Assembly (NCBI GenBank): GCA_002708905.1
Contig: PAPM01000041.1
Span: forward strand, 1-64,000
DNA from: Pseudomonadales bacterium
GTDB lineage: Bacteria; Pseudomonadota; Gammaproteobacteria; Pseudomonadales; Ketobacteraceae
DNA length: 64,000 nucleotides
Reading direction: 5' to 3'
Shown here: positions 9,331-18,988 of the stretch, one piece after another
How positions within the stretch are numbered: the first letter of the stretch is position 1
How the letters are laid out: every line of letters begins with the position of its first letter
Made by a program: the position numbers and the translations under genes
Notes under the pieces: generated by a model
The model's input: the letters and a program-made list of their open reading frames with translations, nothing else
Told to the model about the DNA's origin: nothing
Database searches by the model: none

Positions 9331-11067
9331 ATGAAGAAAACCGGAGCCTGGTTGGCACGATATGCACTGGAGCAGTTGGGGATTCGCTATACTTTCGGCA
9401 TGCCCGGTGTACACAACACCGAGCTATACGATGAGTTGAATAATTCCGAATCGATCCAGCCGATTATGGTGACTCACGAGGCCGGTGGCGCCTTTATGGC
9501 TGATGCCATCAGCCGCACTTCCGATACTATTGGTACGTTGGTCATTGTGCCGGCGGCCGGGGCGGCTTACGCCTCGGCGGGCATTGGCGAAGCCTACCTG
9601 GATGGCGTGCCCATGTTGGTCATATCCGGCGGCATTCGCACGGATATACCCTATACCTATCAGCTCCATGAGATTGATCAGCAGAATTTCCTGGCGGAGA
9701 TCACCAAGCAAACCTTTAAGGTGGATCATCATCGCGAGATTATCCCCACCTTGTATGAAGCCTATCGAATAGCCAATGAGGGCGAGCCCGGACCGGTGTT
9801 TGTTGAAATACCCGTTAACCTGCAGTTGTTTACGGGTGAAGTGGATCATTTGCCAACCTTTCAACCCAGTCCTGGCAGCGGCAAATTGATTGAGTCCGCT
9901 GCCGTTGATCAGGCGGTTCAATTATTGCTGAAAGCCAGGAAACCCGGGGTATTTGTCGGCTGGGGTGCCCGTTTCAGCGAACCATGGTTGCGCCGGATTG
10001 CGGAGTTCCTCAATGCGCCTGTGTGTACCACGCTGCAGGGTTTGAGCGTTTTCCCCGCCAATCATCCGCTGCATACCGGGATGGGGTTTGGGCAATACGC
10101 TGTGCCTGCCGCCACGAACGCCTTCAGGGATGGTGACTGCATGTTGGCGGTGGGCACCCGCTTTGGCGAGATTGCCACCGGCAGTTTTGGGATCAAACCA
10201 CCGGAAAACCTGATTCATATCGACATCAACCCTTTGGTGTTCAATGCCAACTTTCCAGCCAGGGTGGCCATTGAAGGTGACGCCGGGAAAGTGTTGGAAA
10301 TGCTGAGCGATGCTTTGCTGCGGGAACCCGAACCGTCCAATCAGCGTTCCTCCATTCGTGAGGAAATCCAAAAAGACAAGCACGAGTATGCGTCAGAGTG
10401 GCTGCAGCACGACAGCAAAGATCGCGTAAACCCGTTTCATTTCTTTCGCGGATTACGGGGCTCCATGGCGGACGACGACTATGTGGTGGTGGATGACGGT
10501 AACCACACGTTCCTCGCGGCGGAACTGCTGCCGGTGCATAAGCCCGGGCATTTTATTTCTCCCACCGATTTCAACTGCATGGGATATGCTGTGCCTGCCG
10601 CCATCGGTACCAAGCTGGTGAATCGCGACCAGCGGGTGGCGGCTGTGGTGGGGGATGGTGCGTTTACCATGACGTGTATGGAAATACTCACGGCCAGCCG
10701 GCAGAAACTGGGCATTGTTTTCTTTGTGTTCCATGACGGTGAGTTGTCACAGATATCCCAGGCGCAGGAAATTCCCTATAATCGCAAAACCTGCACTACC
10801 CTTGAGGGATTGGACGTAGCCGGTGTGGCGAAGGCGACCGGTGCCCGTTTTCTGTCCCTGGAGCGCAATGTTGATGTGGATCAAATAATGGATAAAGCCT
10901 GGTCCATGGCAGACGAAAATGTGCCCGTTGTGGTCGATGTGAAAATTGACTATTCCAAACGAACGCGTTTCACTGAAGGGGTAGTGGTTACCAATTTGAA
11001 ACGGTTTAATCTGGGTACCAAAGCCCGCTTCATCAGTCGGGCGTTGGTGCGCAAAGTAACAGGATAA
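9331..11067 (+). CDS. Thiamine pyrophosphate enzyme (acetolactate synthase large-subunit-like)
   Basis: A three-domain TPP enzyme of 578 residues: PYR domain (1-170) with the cofactor-activating Glu in VTHEAGG (E50), central TPP_enzyme_M domain (about 190-330), and PP domain (about 370-550). The TPP/Mg motif begins VVGDGAF (near 440), but its distal end reads FFVFHDGE where most members have an NN(G) pair, so the Mg ligand may be Asp. No small regulatory subunit is present, so acetolactate synthase itself is unlikely; a decarboxylase or C-C ligase/lyase is more probable. The next gene follows after 8 bp. Confidence 0.85.
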   Translation: MKKTGAWLARYALEQLGIRYTFGMPGVHNTELYDELNNSESIQPIMVTHEAGGAFMADAISRTSDTIGTLVIVPAAGAAYASAGIGEAYLDGVPMLVISGGIRTDIPYTYQLHEIDQQNFLAEITKQTFKVDHHREIIPTLYEAYRIANEGEPGPVFVEIPVNLQLFTGEVDHLPTFQPSPGSGKLIESAAVDQAVQLLLKARKPGVFVGWGARFSEPWLRRIAEFLNAPVCTTLQGLSVFPANHPLHTGMGFGQYAVPAATNAFRDGDCMLAVGTRFGEIATGSFGIKPPENLIHIDINPLVFNANFPARVAIEGDAGKVLEMLSDALLREPEPSNQRSSIREEIQKDKHEYASEWLQHDSKDRVNPFHFFRGLRGSMADDDYVVVDDGNHTFLAAELLPVHKPGHFISPTDFNCMGYAVPAAIGTKLVNRDQRVAAVVGDGAFTMTCMEILTASRQKLGIVFFVFHDGELSQISQAQEIPYNRKTCTTLEGLDVAGVAKATGARFLSLERNVDVDQIMDKAWSMADENVPVVVDVKIDYSKRTRFTEGVVVTNLKRFNLGTKARFISRALVRKVTG

Positions 11068-11075
11068 ACATCCCT

Positions 11076-11984
11076 ATGGCCGATCTCAGCAGTGTTTACT
11101 GTGGCTTGTTGTTAAAGAATCCGCTGATTGCTTCCGCTTCCCCGCTTACGGCTGAGCTGGCATCAGCCAAGCAACTCCAGTCGGCCGGTGCCGGGGCCGT
11201 GGTATTGCCTTCATTGTTCGAGGAATCGGTGCGCAGTGATGAGTCACTGTTGAATCGCTACGCCGATAAGATCAAATCCTACAAAGACGCTTTGGATATT
11301 CCCGTCATTGCCAGCCTCAATGGGGTTACCGAAGGTGGCTGGCTTGATCATGCCAAGTATCTGGAAGAGGCTGGTAGTGATGCCATTGAACTCAACATCT
11401 ATTACATCGCCGCCAGTGTGAGAGAGTCCAGTGATCAGATTGAGCGCCGTTATATCGATCTGGTGTACAAGTTGCGAGCCCAGATCGGTGTCCCTATAGC
11501 CGTCAAACTGACCCACCAGTTTTCATCCATTGCACACCTGGTGAAGCGTTTGGAGGATACAGGTGTCAATGGGGTGGTCATGTTTAATCGCTTTTATCTG
11601 CCGGACATTGACGTGGAAACCATGTCGGTGACACCGTCTTTGCAATTGAGCAACTCCAGTGAATCTCTGTTGCGGATACGCTGGATTGGTTTGTTGCGGG
11701 ATCAGGTGAAACTGTCCATGGCCGCTACCGGTGGCATGCACAGTCTGGATGATGTGCTCAAAACCCTGTTGGTGGGGGCCGATGCAATCCAGCTGTGCAG
11801 TGTGTTGTTCGAAAAAGGGATTGATGAACTCACTCGTCTCAGGGATCAGCTTGAACACTGGTTGGATAAAAAAGGTTATGACGGGGTGGAATCCATTAAA
11901 GGCCTGATGAGTTATGGTAAGGTGAAGGATCCCTCGGGCTTTGAACGCGCCAATTACCTTCAGGTTCTGGAGGAAAACAGCTGA
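11076..11984 (+). CDS. Dihydroorotate dehydrogenase-like FMN protein
   Basis: A 302-residue TIM-barrel flavoprotein of the dihydroorotate dehydrogenase superfamily, recognisable from the start (LLLKNPLIASASPLT), the central ELNIYYI strand, VKLTHQFSSIA and NRFYLPDID. It belongs to the DHOD-like side branch rather than PyrD: the usual catalytic Cys/Ser loop with an NCPN-type motif is absent. True pyrimidine synthesis is therefore unlikely. It starts 8 bp after the TPP enzyme, so the two are almost certainly cotranscribed and may act on the same substrate. Confidence 0.82.
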   Translation: MADLSSVYCGLLLKNPLIASASPLTAELASAKQLQSAGAGAVVLPSLFEESVRSDESLLNRYADKIKSYKDALDIPVIASLNGVTEGGWLDHAKYLEEAGSDAIELNIYYIAASVRESSDQIERRYIDLVYKLRAQIGVPIAVKLTHQFSSIAHLVKRLEDTGVNGVVMFNRFYLPDIDVETMSVTPSLQLSNSSESLLRIRWIGLLRDQVKLSMAATGGMHSLDDVLKTLLVGADAIQLCSVLFEKGIDELTRLRDQLEHWLDKKGYDGVESIKGLMSYGKVKDPSGFERANYLQVLEENS

Positions 11985-12031
11985 GGGACTGTGTCCTCCC
12001 GGCGGTTATTCTCCAGAACCTTGATCCGCAT

Positions 12032-14194
12032 TTAACTCAGCACGTCCTTGAGTTCATCCATCATTAACACCCGTGCAATCTTATCTTCCATATTCTGCGG
12101 ATTGTCCAGCTGTACCCGTGCCAGATAGGGTGCATATTCCTCCGGTGCAGAGGGATTTTTCAGCGCTCTTACCAGTGCCTTAATGAGTGTGGATTTGTGT
12201 TCTGTTTTTGCTTTCATGGCTTTCAGGCAGCGTGCAACCACCAATTCCTCAGTGGTGAAATCGGTACCACAGGGAAATGCCGGAAACATGCCCTTGGCAC
12301 GGTAGGGTGCCAGCGCTGCTTCCAGCCTTTCGGGCGTATTGTGTCGGTATAGTTCAGGAATCTGGTAATCCTTGGGTATCTTGCCGGCTTGTTTGGCCTT
12401 GGCTAACAGCTCCGGCTGGAAGCGGGAGTCAGCGATGTTCAACAGGGCTGCAACAACGTCCTTATCGCATTTGCCCCGAGTGTCCGCAATACCATATTCC
12501 GTCACATAAATATCACGCAGGTGGCGGGGAATCGTGGTATGGCCGTAGTTCCAGACAATGTTCGACTGGGTGTTGCCGTTCTTTTCCCGCGTGCTTTTCA
12601 GCATCAGAATGGAGCGGGCGCCGTCCAGTTCATGAGCTTGGGCAACAAAGTTGTACTGGCCGCCCACACCGCTCACCACCTTGCCGTTTTCCAGGCCGTC
12701 TGAAGTGGCAGCCCCTAACGCCTGCACCAGGAAAACCGTGTTGATAAAACGGGACTTCTGGCGCTGCAAACGTTTCAGCGCCTCGTTGCCATAGAGCTGG
12801 TTCACATAACTGATGTTGGTCATGTTGATGGAAGCCAGCGTTTCTTCGCTGAAGTTTTTCAACCCTTCGTAGAAGGATCGCGGCCCCAGGAAGAAGCCAC
12901 CGTGCATGATGCGCCCCTGCTTCAAACTGTCCCCGAGGCATTGATTGATAATCACCTGGCGAGACTCCTGAGTATCCAGGGAGACAGCTTCGCCTTGTGG
13001 AGTAATCAACCTGCCGGCATCAAGTTTTACTTCGGGTTTGAAGATGCCGAAGTGGGTGAGTGTTTGAATGTCCTGCTCATTCAATACTGAGCCTATGGCG
13101 CCAGCTTCAATCAGGGCGTCAAGTGTTTCAATGCTGACCTGCTGGGTGATTTTTCCTGCGTTGAGTAATGCCTGGATAGCCTCATGGTCATAGACTTTGC
13201 GCTTCAATATCCCGGTTTTTATCAGGTAATAGAAACCGTCCACGAACATTTCACTGTTACCGTAGAGGCCCTCTTCAAAAGTGCCGGTGCCGCCTTCAGC
13301 GTGAATAATTTCTCCGAACTTCTCAGTTATGTTCAGATCCTTGAGAACTGCGTTGAAGGCATCATTCTGTTGATGCCGCAGTTCACAACCATAAACGATC
13401 GCATCACCCAGCGAACCAATACCGATTTGCAGAGTGCCGCCGTCAGCGATCAGTGTGCTGGCATGCAGCCCTATCATGTGGTCTACGGTACTGACCGGCA
13501 TGTTGGGTGGGGCAAAAAGGGAAGAATAGTATTCCTTGTTGTTGATGACGATATCGAAGGTGTCTTCCTCAACCAGGGCATCGTTGCCCATAAACGGCAG
13601 GTTCTCGTTCACTTGCCCGATCAGCAGAATGGGTTCCCCCGCTGCTTTCCTCTGCAGCAACACTGGAAACAGGTCCCGGCTGGTTTCCGGGTTGCAACTC
13701 ATGCTGTAACGATCTTTGCCATCCACCTCCTGGTGCGCCACCAATTGTGCGATCACGTTAATGTTCAACGCCAACAGATCTCGCACCGAGTGGGTATAGT
13801 TGGTACTGATATAATTCTGTTGGGCCAGGTCATTACCGAGCATAGCACCGGATTTAAAGAAAAATTCGTGTATAACGATGTTGTCCGGTACCGTTCCCGC
13901 CCGTAGATCCCGCATATAGTCCAGGCCGGGATAATTGCCGAAGACGCGCTCCATGAACGGTCCCAGAAATCGTTTTTGCAATCCGGTACCCGGGTCTGGT
14001 ACTTCAAGAGAGAGGGCAGTGGCGATCATCAGGCGGATACTTGGGTCTGCCTTGGCCCGCTGATAGAGTGCGTTGATCAGCTCCGGAGGTTTGCCCAACC
14101 CCAGCGGTAACCCTATCCTGATGTCCTTGCCGATGATGTCGATGATGTCGTTAACGCAGTCTTCTACGTGACTGTGCCGGGTGGGTATTGTCAT
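12032..14194 (-). CDS. Acetyl-CoA hydrolase/transferase family protein
   Basis: A 720-residue member of the acetyl-CoA hydrolase/CoA-transferase superfamily. It carries a glycine-rich CoA-transferase segment (LQIGIGSLGDA), HAEGGTGTFEEG, and a late EYGIADTRGK segment that in this family holds the catalytic Glu. At 720 residues it is longer than Cat1/Ach1 types (about 500-540), with extra C-terminal sequence rich in K/P. The family moves CoA between acetyl/succinyl donors and acids or hydrolyses acetyl-CoA; which applies cannot be read here. It is convergent with the DHOD-like gene (47 bp). Confidence 0.85.
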   Translation of the reverse strand: MTIPTRHSHVEDCVNDIIDIIGKDIRIGLPLGLGKPPELINALYQRAKADPSIRLMIATALSLEVPDPGTGLQKRFLGPFMERVFGNYPGLDYMRDLRAGTVPDNIVIHEFFFKSGAMLGNDLAQQNYISTNYTHSVRDLLALNINVIAQLVAHQEVDGKDRYSMSCNPETSRDLFPVLLQRKAAGEPILLIGQVNENLPFMGNDALVEEDTFDIVINNKEYYSSLFAPPNMPVSTVDHMIGLHASTLIADGGTLQIGIGSLGDAIVYGCELRHQQNDAFNAVLKDLNITEKFGEIIHAEGGTGTFEEGLYGNSEMFVDGFYYLIKTGILKRKVYDHEAIQALLNAGKITQQVSIETLDALIEAGAIGSVLNEQDIQTLTHFGIFKPEVKLDAGRLITPQGEAVSLDTQESRQVIINQCLGDSLKQGRIMHGGFFLGPRSFYEGLKNFSEETLASINMTNISYVNQLYGNEALKRLQRQKSRFINTVFLVQALGAATSDGLENGKVVSGVGGQYNFVAQAHELDGARSILMLKSTREKNGNTQSNIVWNYGHTTIPRHLRDIYVTEYGIADTRGKCDKDVVAALLNIADSRFQPELLAKAKQAGKIPKDYQIPELYRHNTPERLEAALAPYRAKGMFPAFPCGTDFTTEELVVARCLKAMKAKTEHKSTLIKALVRALKNPSAPEEYAPYLARVQLDNPQNMEDKIARVLMMDELKDVLS

Positions 14195-14291
14195 TCTTGT
14201 GATTCCCTGCTTGTTTCTGATCGCTTCCCAATATGCATCATAACCTGAGTGCCGGGAATGATCGAAATCAGATTTTGTCCGTTAAACCGAA

Positions 14292-16436
14292 TCACTCGGT
14301 CAAAACAGGGGCTACCACAATTTTTCGGGCTTCCTGGCTGGAGACCGGTCCTTGAAACAGATGCCCCTGCATGGTGTTGCACCCCAGATTCATCAGATAA
14401 TCCTTCTGCTGTTGTGTCTCTACCCCCTCAGCCACCAGATTCAAGTTGAGCCCTGAAGCCATGGCGGTGATGGCGCTGACTATGCAGGCGTCGCCGCTCT
14501 GGTATTGGTTGCTGATATGGCGCAGGAAGGATTCGTGCAATTTTATCGTGTTGATGGGTAGTTTATGCAGGCAGCTAAGTGACGAATAACCGGTACCGAA
14601 GTCATCCACTGAAATGGAGAAACCAAGGCGGCTGAGGCGTTTTAACTTGCTGGTAATCAGGTTTAGATCCGTCATCAACAGCTCTTCAGTAATCTCCAGC
14701 TCGATCTGGTTAGGCGACACGTTGTGGGCCTTCACTGCGCTCATAAGCATGTTTTCGAAGTCAGCATGCTCTACCTGTTTGGGCGAGAAGTTCACGGCAA
14801 TGGTCAGGATGGGGTTGGCCCATTCCTCCAGGTCAGCACATACGCGATTGATAACCCAGTTGCCTAACTCTATGATAATTCCGGTTTCTTCTGCTACATG
14901 GAGAAACTGGGCAGGATTCAGGATGCCCCGCTGGGGATGGTTCCAGCGCACATAGGCTTCCAACGCATAGACCCCGGAAGTCTGCACGTTGTAGATGGGC
15001 TGATACTCCAGGAACAGCTGTTCACCCTCCACACATTGGCGCAGATCCTGTTCCGTAGTCAGCCGCTCCGCGTAGGACTGGTTCATTTTCTCGTTGAAGA
15101 ACTGATAGCCGTTTTTACCATGACTCTTGATGTGATACATGGCGATATCCGCATTCTGGATCAGTTGCTCGATCTGCTCGCCGTGATCCGGATAGATTGC
15201 AATGCCGATGGATCCGCTGACGTATAATTCGTGGTTTTCAATAAAGAAAGGCTGTTTCAGCTCGTGCAGTATTTTTTTGGCGATGATGACAGCGTCTTCC
15301 TGGCTGCGAATATTGGGCAGCAGCAGGGTGAATTCATCCCCGCCAAAGCGCGACAGGGTATCGCCTTCCCGCAGTATTTCACTGGTGCGCCGGGCCACTG
15401 CCTGTATCAGTTGGTCGCCAATGGTGTGGCCGAGGGAATCGTTGATCAGTTTGAAACGGTCCAGGTCCACAAACATCACGGCAACTTTGGAACCGCTGCG
15501 TTTGCTGTGTGAAATTGCCAGCGACAGCCGGTCGCGGAACAGGGTTCGATTCGGCAGACCCGTCAGCAGGTCATGGTAGGCCTGGAACCGCATCAGGGAT
15601 TCAGCCTGTTTGCGATCCGTGATGTCCCGTGCAATACCGTAAGTACCGCGAAACTGGGGTTTACTGTTGCGCCGGTCGATTTCATAGATACCCATGGCGC
15701 TGATTTCAAAAGGCATGGAGAGGGAAGTGGTTTTGTCCTCGCCGTTCAGGTAGAGCCGCTTGCGCAGGTGCAATTCGCTGCGCTGTTCCACCCGCTTGAT
15801 TGCACGCCGTTCATTAAACACATAGGGATGCTGTTTGCATTCTTCTTCGCTCATCAGCGTGCTGAAGTGCTTGCCGATCAGCTCTTCCTTGCTGATATTC
15901 AACAGCTTTTCAACCCGGTCGTTGATGAAATTGATTTCACCCCGTTCATTCAGAATGTAAATGATGTCCGGTGAATTATTAACGAGAAAGCGATGCATCT
16001 TTTCGGATTGTTTGATGCGCTCCTGCAGGGTATTGACTTCGAACTGAATGCGTCGCTGATTCAGGACTTCCTTGATGGTCTTGTCCAGTTCAACAGGATT
16101 GTAAGGTGCCACCAGAGGATAAATATTGGGATGGTTAAGCCGATTGGAAAATTCGCCAAACAATCCCGCGTCACAGAGGGCGATGATGGGCAGTTGATTG
16201 CGCTTTTCCCGCACGAAATCAAACAACGCATTCCAGCGGGCAGGTGTGTGGCCTACGGCCAATACAATCAGGTCAAAATTTGAACGGCGGATCAGGTCGA
16301 GTGCGCTGTCACAGCCATCAACGCCCTTGAATTGATAGCCCTGGGATTCGGAAAACCCACTCAGGCTTTTTAGGGAAAGTTGATTTTCACTGATTAACAA
16401 CAGGTTGTGCGTGTATCCTTGCTTTGTTGTTGTCAT
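14292..16436 (-). CDS. Pseudo-receiver/PAS/GGDEF/EAL c-di-GMP protein
   Basis: A 714-residue c-di-GMP signalling protein. Residues 10-125 look like a response-regulator receiver but lack phosphorylation residues: the phospho-Asp position in FDLIVLAVG is Ala60, and the N-terminal acidic pair is degenerate (ISEN). A PAS domain (about 145-280) ends in the DITDRKQAE linker. GGDEF is intact (RFGGDEF, 363-369). The EAL domain (about 470-705) has a changed signature, EAY (493-495), but keeps the N (VNFS), E (ELEITEE), DDFGTGYSS and VAEGVET motifs. Both synthesis and hydrolysis are possible. No membrane segment is seen, so it is likely cytoplasmic. Confidence 0.92.
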   Translation of the reverse strand: MTTTKQGYTHNLLLISENQLSLKSLSGFSESQGYQFKGVDGCDSALDLIRRSNFDLIVLAVGHTPARWNALFDFVREKRNQLPIIALCDAGLFGEFSNRLNHPNIYPLVAPYNPVELDKTIKEVLNQRRIQFEVNTLQERIKQSEKMHRFLVNNSPDIIYILNERGEINFINDRVEKLLNISKEELIGKHFSTLMSEEECKQHPYVFNERRAIKRVEQRSELHLRKRLYLNGEDKTTSLSMPFEISAMGIYEIDRRNSKPQFRGTYGIARDITDRKQAESLMRFQAYHDLLTGLPNRTLFRDRLSLAISHSKRSGSKVAVMFVDLDRFKLINDSLGHTIGDQLIQAVARRTSEILREGDTLSRFGGDEFTLLLPNIRSQEDAVIIAKKILHELKQPFFIENHELYVSGSIGIAIYPDHGEQIEQLIQNADIAMYHIKSHGKNGYQFFNEKMNQSYAERLTTEQDLRQCVEGEQLFLEYQPIYNVQTSGVYALEAYVRWNHPQRGILNPAQFLHVAEETGIIIELGNWVINRVCADLEEWANPILTIAVNFSPKQVEHADFENMLMSAVKAHNVSPNQIELEITEELLMTDLNLITSKLKRLSRLGFSISVDDFGTGYSSLSCLHKLPINTIKLHESFLRHISNQYQSGDACIVSAITAMASGLNLNLVAEGVETQQQKDYLMNLGCNTMQGHLFQGPVSSQEARKIVVAPVLTE

Positions 16437-16923
16437 GTTGGCGGGCTCGCAGGGTTATCCGGTCGAGTATACACACAATCAGCAGGGAACTGACACCGAT
16501 TGGCTCGCAGGGGGAGTATATAGCCCTGAGCGATTCATGAGCAATTGCGATAAGCGAAAAATTTTATGTGACATGGTTCACGAAATGCGGTCGGCGCCTT
16601 CATGAGGCTGTCATGCTGTTGTCACGGGGGGAGCGTAAAACTAGAGGGAGCAAAGCCCATCTGCCAAGTAAATCAAGAACTTAGCACAAAAAATGTTTGC
16701 CTGACTGAGGAAATGTGTTCTACATTCTTAGGTAAATTAAAGCAGAAATTGACCGACGCGGGAACCCTTGTTCCGCAAATGCCCTCAAGGAGAACAACAA
16801 GGGAATTCAAGACCTCAAACCTTTCCACTTTCACCGGGACCACAGAATTAGGGAGGGACGAAGAAGACAGCACTACGGCTTTGGGAGCCGGTTACTCTTA
16901 AATATTCTTCTTGAGGAATGCGA
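16437..16923. other. 487-bp divergent intergenic region upstream of the PhoH-family gene
   Basis: This region separates the GGDEF/EAL gene (minus) from the PIN-PhoH gene (plus) and must hold both promoters. A short hairpin with one bulge is at about 16757-16776 (GCGG-AAC pairing with GTTCCGC). A 99-codon open frame at 16602-16901 shows no family signature and no good ribosome site. I see no tRNA, known riboswitch or repeat. Confidence 0.6.
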
Positions 16924-18312
16924 ATGAGCAGCAAAGCAGAAAGTACCAAGAAAGCGTATGTAATCGATACCAACGTATTAATTCACGATCCGAATTCAAT
17001 CCTCAATTTCGACGAGCATCTCGTTGTCATACCCATCACAGTCCTGGAAGAACTCGATAAACTTAAGAACGGTAATAAATCCATCGCTGCAGATTGCCGG
17101 TCGGCCATTCGCCTGATCGACAGTGTTATCGCAGACAGTCCCACTGAGCGTTTGCAGAAAGGTGTGCCGATTCCCCGTAACAACGGCACCAGTCATCTGG
17201 GCAAACTGGCCATCATGATGAACAAAACCGGGGAACCACCGGAAGCCTGCCTGCCCAACGACAATAACGACAACAAGATTATTAACCGCGTCGTGCAGAT
17301 GCAACTGGAAAACCCGGAATACAATTTCGTATTGGTGACCAAGGACATCAACATGCGCCTGAAGGCGCGCGGTTGCCGGATTCATGCAGAAGATTATCAC
17401 AACGATCAGCTTATATCGGATGTAAAACAGCTGACCACGGGTTATCACGAATTTGAAGGCTCGTTCTGGGATCGCGTGTCTCATGTGGACACCATTCAGC
17501 GGGATAATGGAACCTTCCATTCCCTGGCCCGTGGCGTGTTCGATGGCCAGTTGTTCCTCAACCAGTACATTCTGGATGATCAGGAATTTCTGGCGCGCAT
17601 TGAAGAGGTAACTGATGAACATGTGCTGATCAAACACATCAAGCGCGAATCCATCATGCATCAATCCGCCTGGGGCTTGCAGCCGCGTAATATCTATCAG
17701 GCCATGGCGCTGCATGCCCTGTTGGATAACGACATCCATCTGGTGAACCTCACCGGGCCTGCCGGTTCCGGTAAAACCATTCTGGCGTTGGCGGCGGCCA
17801 TTGAGATGACCGTGGCCCACAAGATGTACAACAAGATCATTGTGACCCGATCAACGCCACCGCTGGCGGAAGATCATGGCTTCCTGCCGGGTACCGAAGA
17901 AGAGAAGATGGATCCCTGGCTGGGGGCTATTACCGACAACATCGAAGCGTTGCATATTCAGGACGAAAGCCCTCAAGGCAGTATTGAATATGTGAAGGAA
18001 CGGGCCAATATCCAGTTCAAGGCTTTGAACTATATCCGGGGGCGTAGTTTTCAACGCAGCTTGATCCTGATTGACGAATCCCAGAACCTGACACCGCACC
18101 AGATGAAAGCCATTATCACCCGTGCCGGGGAGGGCAGTAAGGTGATTTGTCTGGGTAACCTGGCCCAGATTGATACCCCTTACCTGAGTCCCATCAGTTC
18201 CGGATTAACTTACATGACAGAGCGCTTCAAAGGCTTCAGGCACAGCACCAGTCTGCGTTTGAACGGTATTCCCCGCTCCTTGCTGGCGGAATACGCAGAA
18301 GCTAATCTGTAA
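16924..18312 (+). CDS. PIN-PhoH fusion ATPase/ribonuclease (PhoH2/YlaK type)
   Basis: A 462-residue protein with an N-terminal PIN nuclease domain (about 10-150: VIDTNVLIHDP, LVTKDINMRLKA) and a C-terminal PhoH ATPase. Walker A is TGPAGSGKTILA and Walker B is LILIDESQN. PhoH2 proteins couple ATP-driven RNA unwinding to PIN ribonuclease activity. The start at 16924 is preferred to the ATG at 16918 because GAGGA (16913-16917) is 6 bases before it and directly abuts the earlier ATG. A GC-rich hairpin follows the gene. Confidence 0.93.
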   Translation: MSSKAESTKKAYVIDTNVLIHDPNSILNFDEHLVVIPITVLEELDKLKNGNKSIAADCRSAIRLIDSVIADSPTERLQKGVPIPRNNGTSHLGKLAIMMNKTGEPPEACLPNDNNDNKIINRVVQMQLENPEYNFVLVTKDINMRLKARGCRIHAEDYHNDQLISDVKQLTTGYHEFEGSFWDRVSHVDTIQRDNGTFHSLARGVFDGQLFLNQYILDDQEFLARIEEVTDEHVLIKHIKRESIMHQSAWGLQPRNIYQAMALHALLDNDIHLVNLTGPAGSGKTILALAAAIEMTVAHKMYNKIIVTRSTPPLAEDHGFLPGTEEEKMDPWLGAITDNIEALHIQDESPQGSIEYVKERANIQFKALNYIRGRSFQRSLILIDESQNLTPHQMKAIITRAGEGSKVICLGNLAQIDTPYLSPISSGLTYMTERFKGFRHSTSLRLNGIPRSLLAEYAEANL

Positions 18313-18328
18313 TCACAGGCGTGGACAC

Positions 18329-18349
18329 ACGGCCCGCCCGGCGGGCCGT
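18329..18349 (+). terminator. Probable terminator hairpin after phoH-type gene
   Basis: A perfect ACGGCCCGC/GCGGGCCGT stem with a 3-base loop follows the PhoH stop by 16 bp. The following tract is only moderately T-rich (TTGTTCGTT), so termination may be partial and yfbR may be read through. Confidence 0.55.
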
Positions 18350-18400
18350 TGTTCGTTCCGGTATTCCATGCCGTAACATTAAATTTTACGAGGGGTTAAT

Positions 18401-18979
18401 GTGCATCACTTTTTTGCGTACGTGTCCAAACTCAAATACATCCTGCGTTGGGGCCTGAAACGCAATGTTGAAAATGAAAACGTAAAAGAACACAGCTTTG
18501 ATGTGGCCACTATCGCCCATGCCCTGGCATTGATTCGCAATCGTTTGTATGGAGGAGATCTGGATGCCAATGAGATCGCTGTTATTGCAATGTACCACGA
18601 TGCGTCCGAGGTGTTGACCGGGGATCTGCCCGGCCCCATCAAATACTTCAATCCCACCATCGCGGAAGCCTATAAAGAGGTGGAAAAGGCGGCTAAATCC
18701 AAGTTGTTGACTATGTTGCCGGATGAGCTGCAGGACGATTACGCCGGTTTGATCAATGATCATGATCTACCGGTCCAGACCCGCAAGTTGTTGAAAGCGG
18801 CCGATGTGCTGTCAGCCTACATAAAGTGCATTCATGAAGTGGATTCCAACAACCATGAGTTTCAGGTGGCCAAGCAGCGGGTGGAGGGGTTGTTGGCCAG
18901 CTATGATTTGCCGGAAGTCTCCTATTTCATGGAGAAGTTCCTGCCCAGTTACCGGTTGACCCTGGACGAGCTGGGGTGA
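18401..18979 (+). CDS. yfbR: 5'-deoxynucleotidase YfbR (HD family)
   Basis: A 192-residue HD-domain phosphohydrolase that removes the 5' phosphate from deoxynucleoside monophosphates, closely resembling E. coli YfbR (199 residues). The metal-binding set is visible: H31 in KEHSFDVA, and H66 and D67 in MYHDASEVLTGDLP. The family signature KYFNP is at 81-85. The start is GTG at 18401, preceded by GAGGGG about 6 bases upstream. It is convergent with the CULT gene, 9 bp apart. Confidence 0.94.
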   Translation: MHHFFAYVSKLKYILRWGLKRNVENENVKEHSFDVATIAHALALIRNRLYGGDLDANEIAVIAMYHDASEVLTGDLPGPIKYFNPTIAEAYKEVEKAAKSKLLTMLPDELQDDYAGLINDHDLPVQTRKLLKAADVLSAYIKCIHEVDSNNHEFQVAKQRVEGLLASYDLPEVSYFMEKFLPSYRLTLDELG

Positions 18980-18988
18980 TCGGCGGGA

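Noticed and set aside
11985-12031. Terminator between the DHOD-like and acetyl-CoA hydrolase genes.
   Set aside because: Only a weak GAGG/CCTC pairing with no T run is visible.
16602-16901. A 99-codon open frame between the GGDEF/EAL and PhoH genes.
   Set aside because: No signal, motif or good ribosome site; the possible inner start at 16713 touches its GAGGAA. It may be part of the leader instead.
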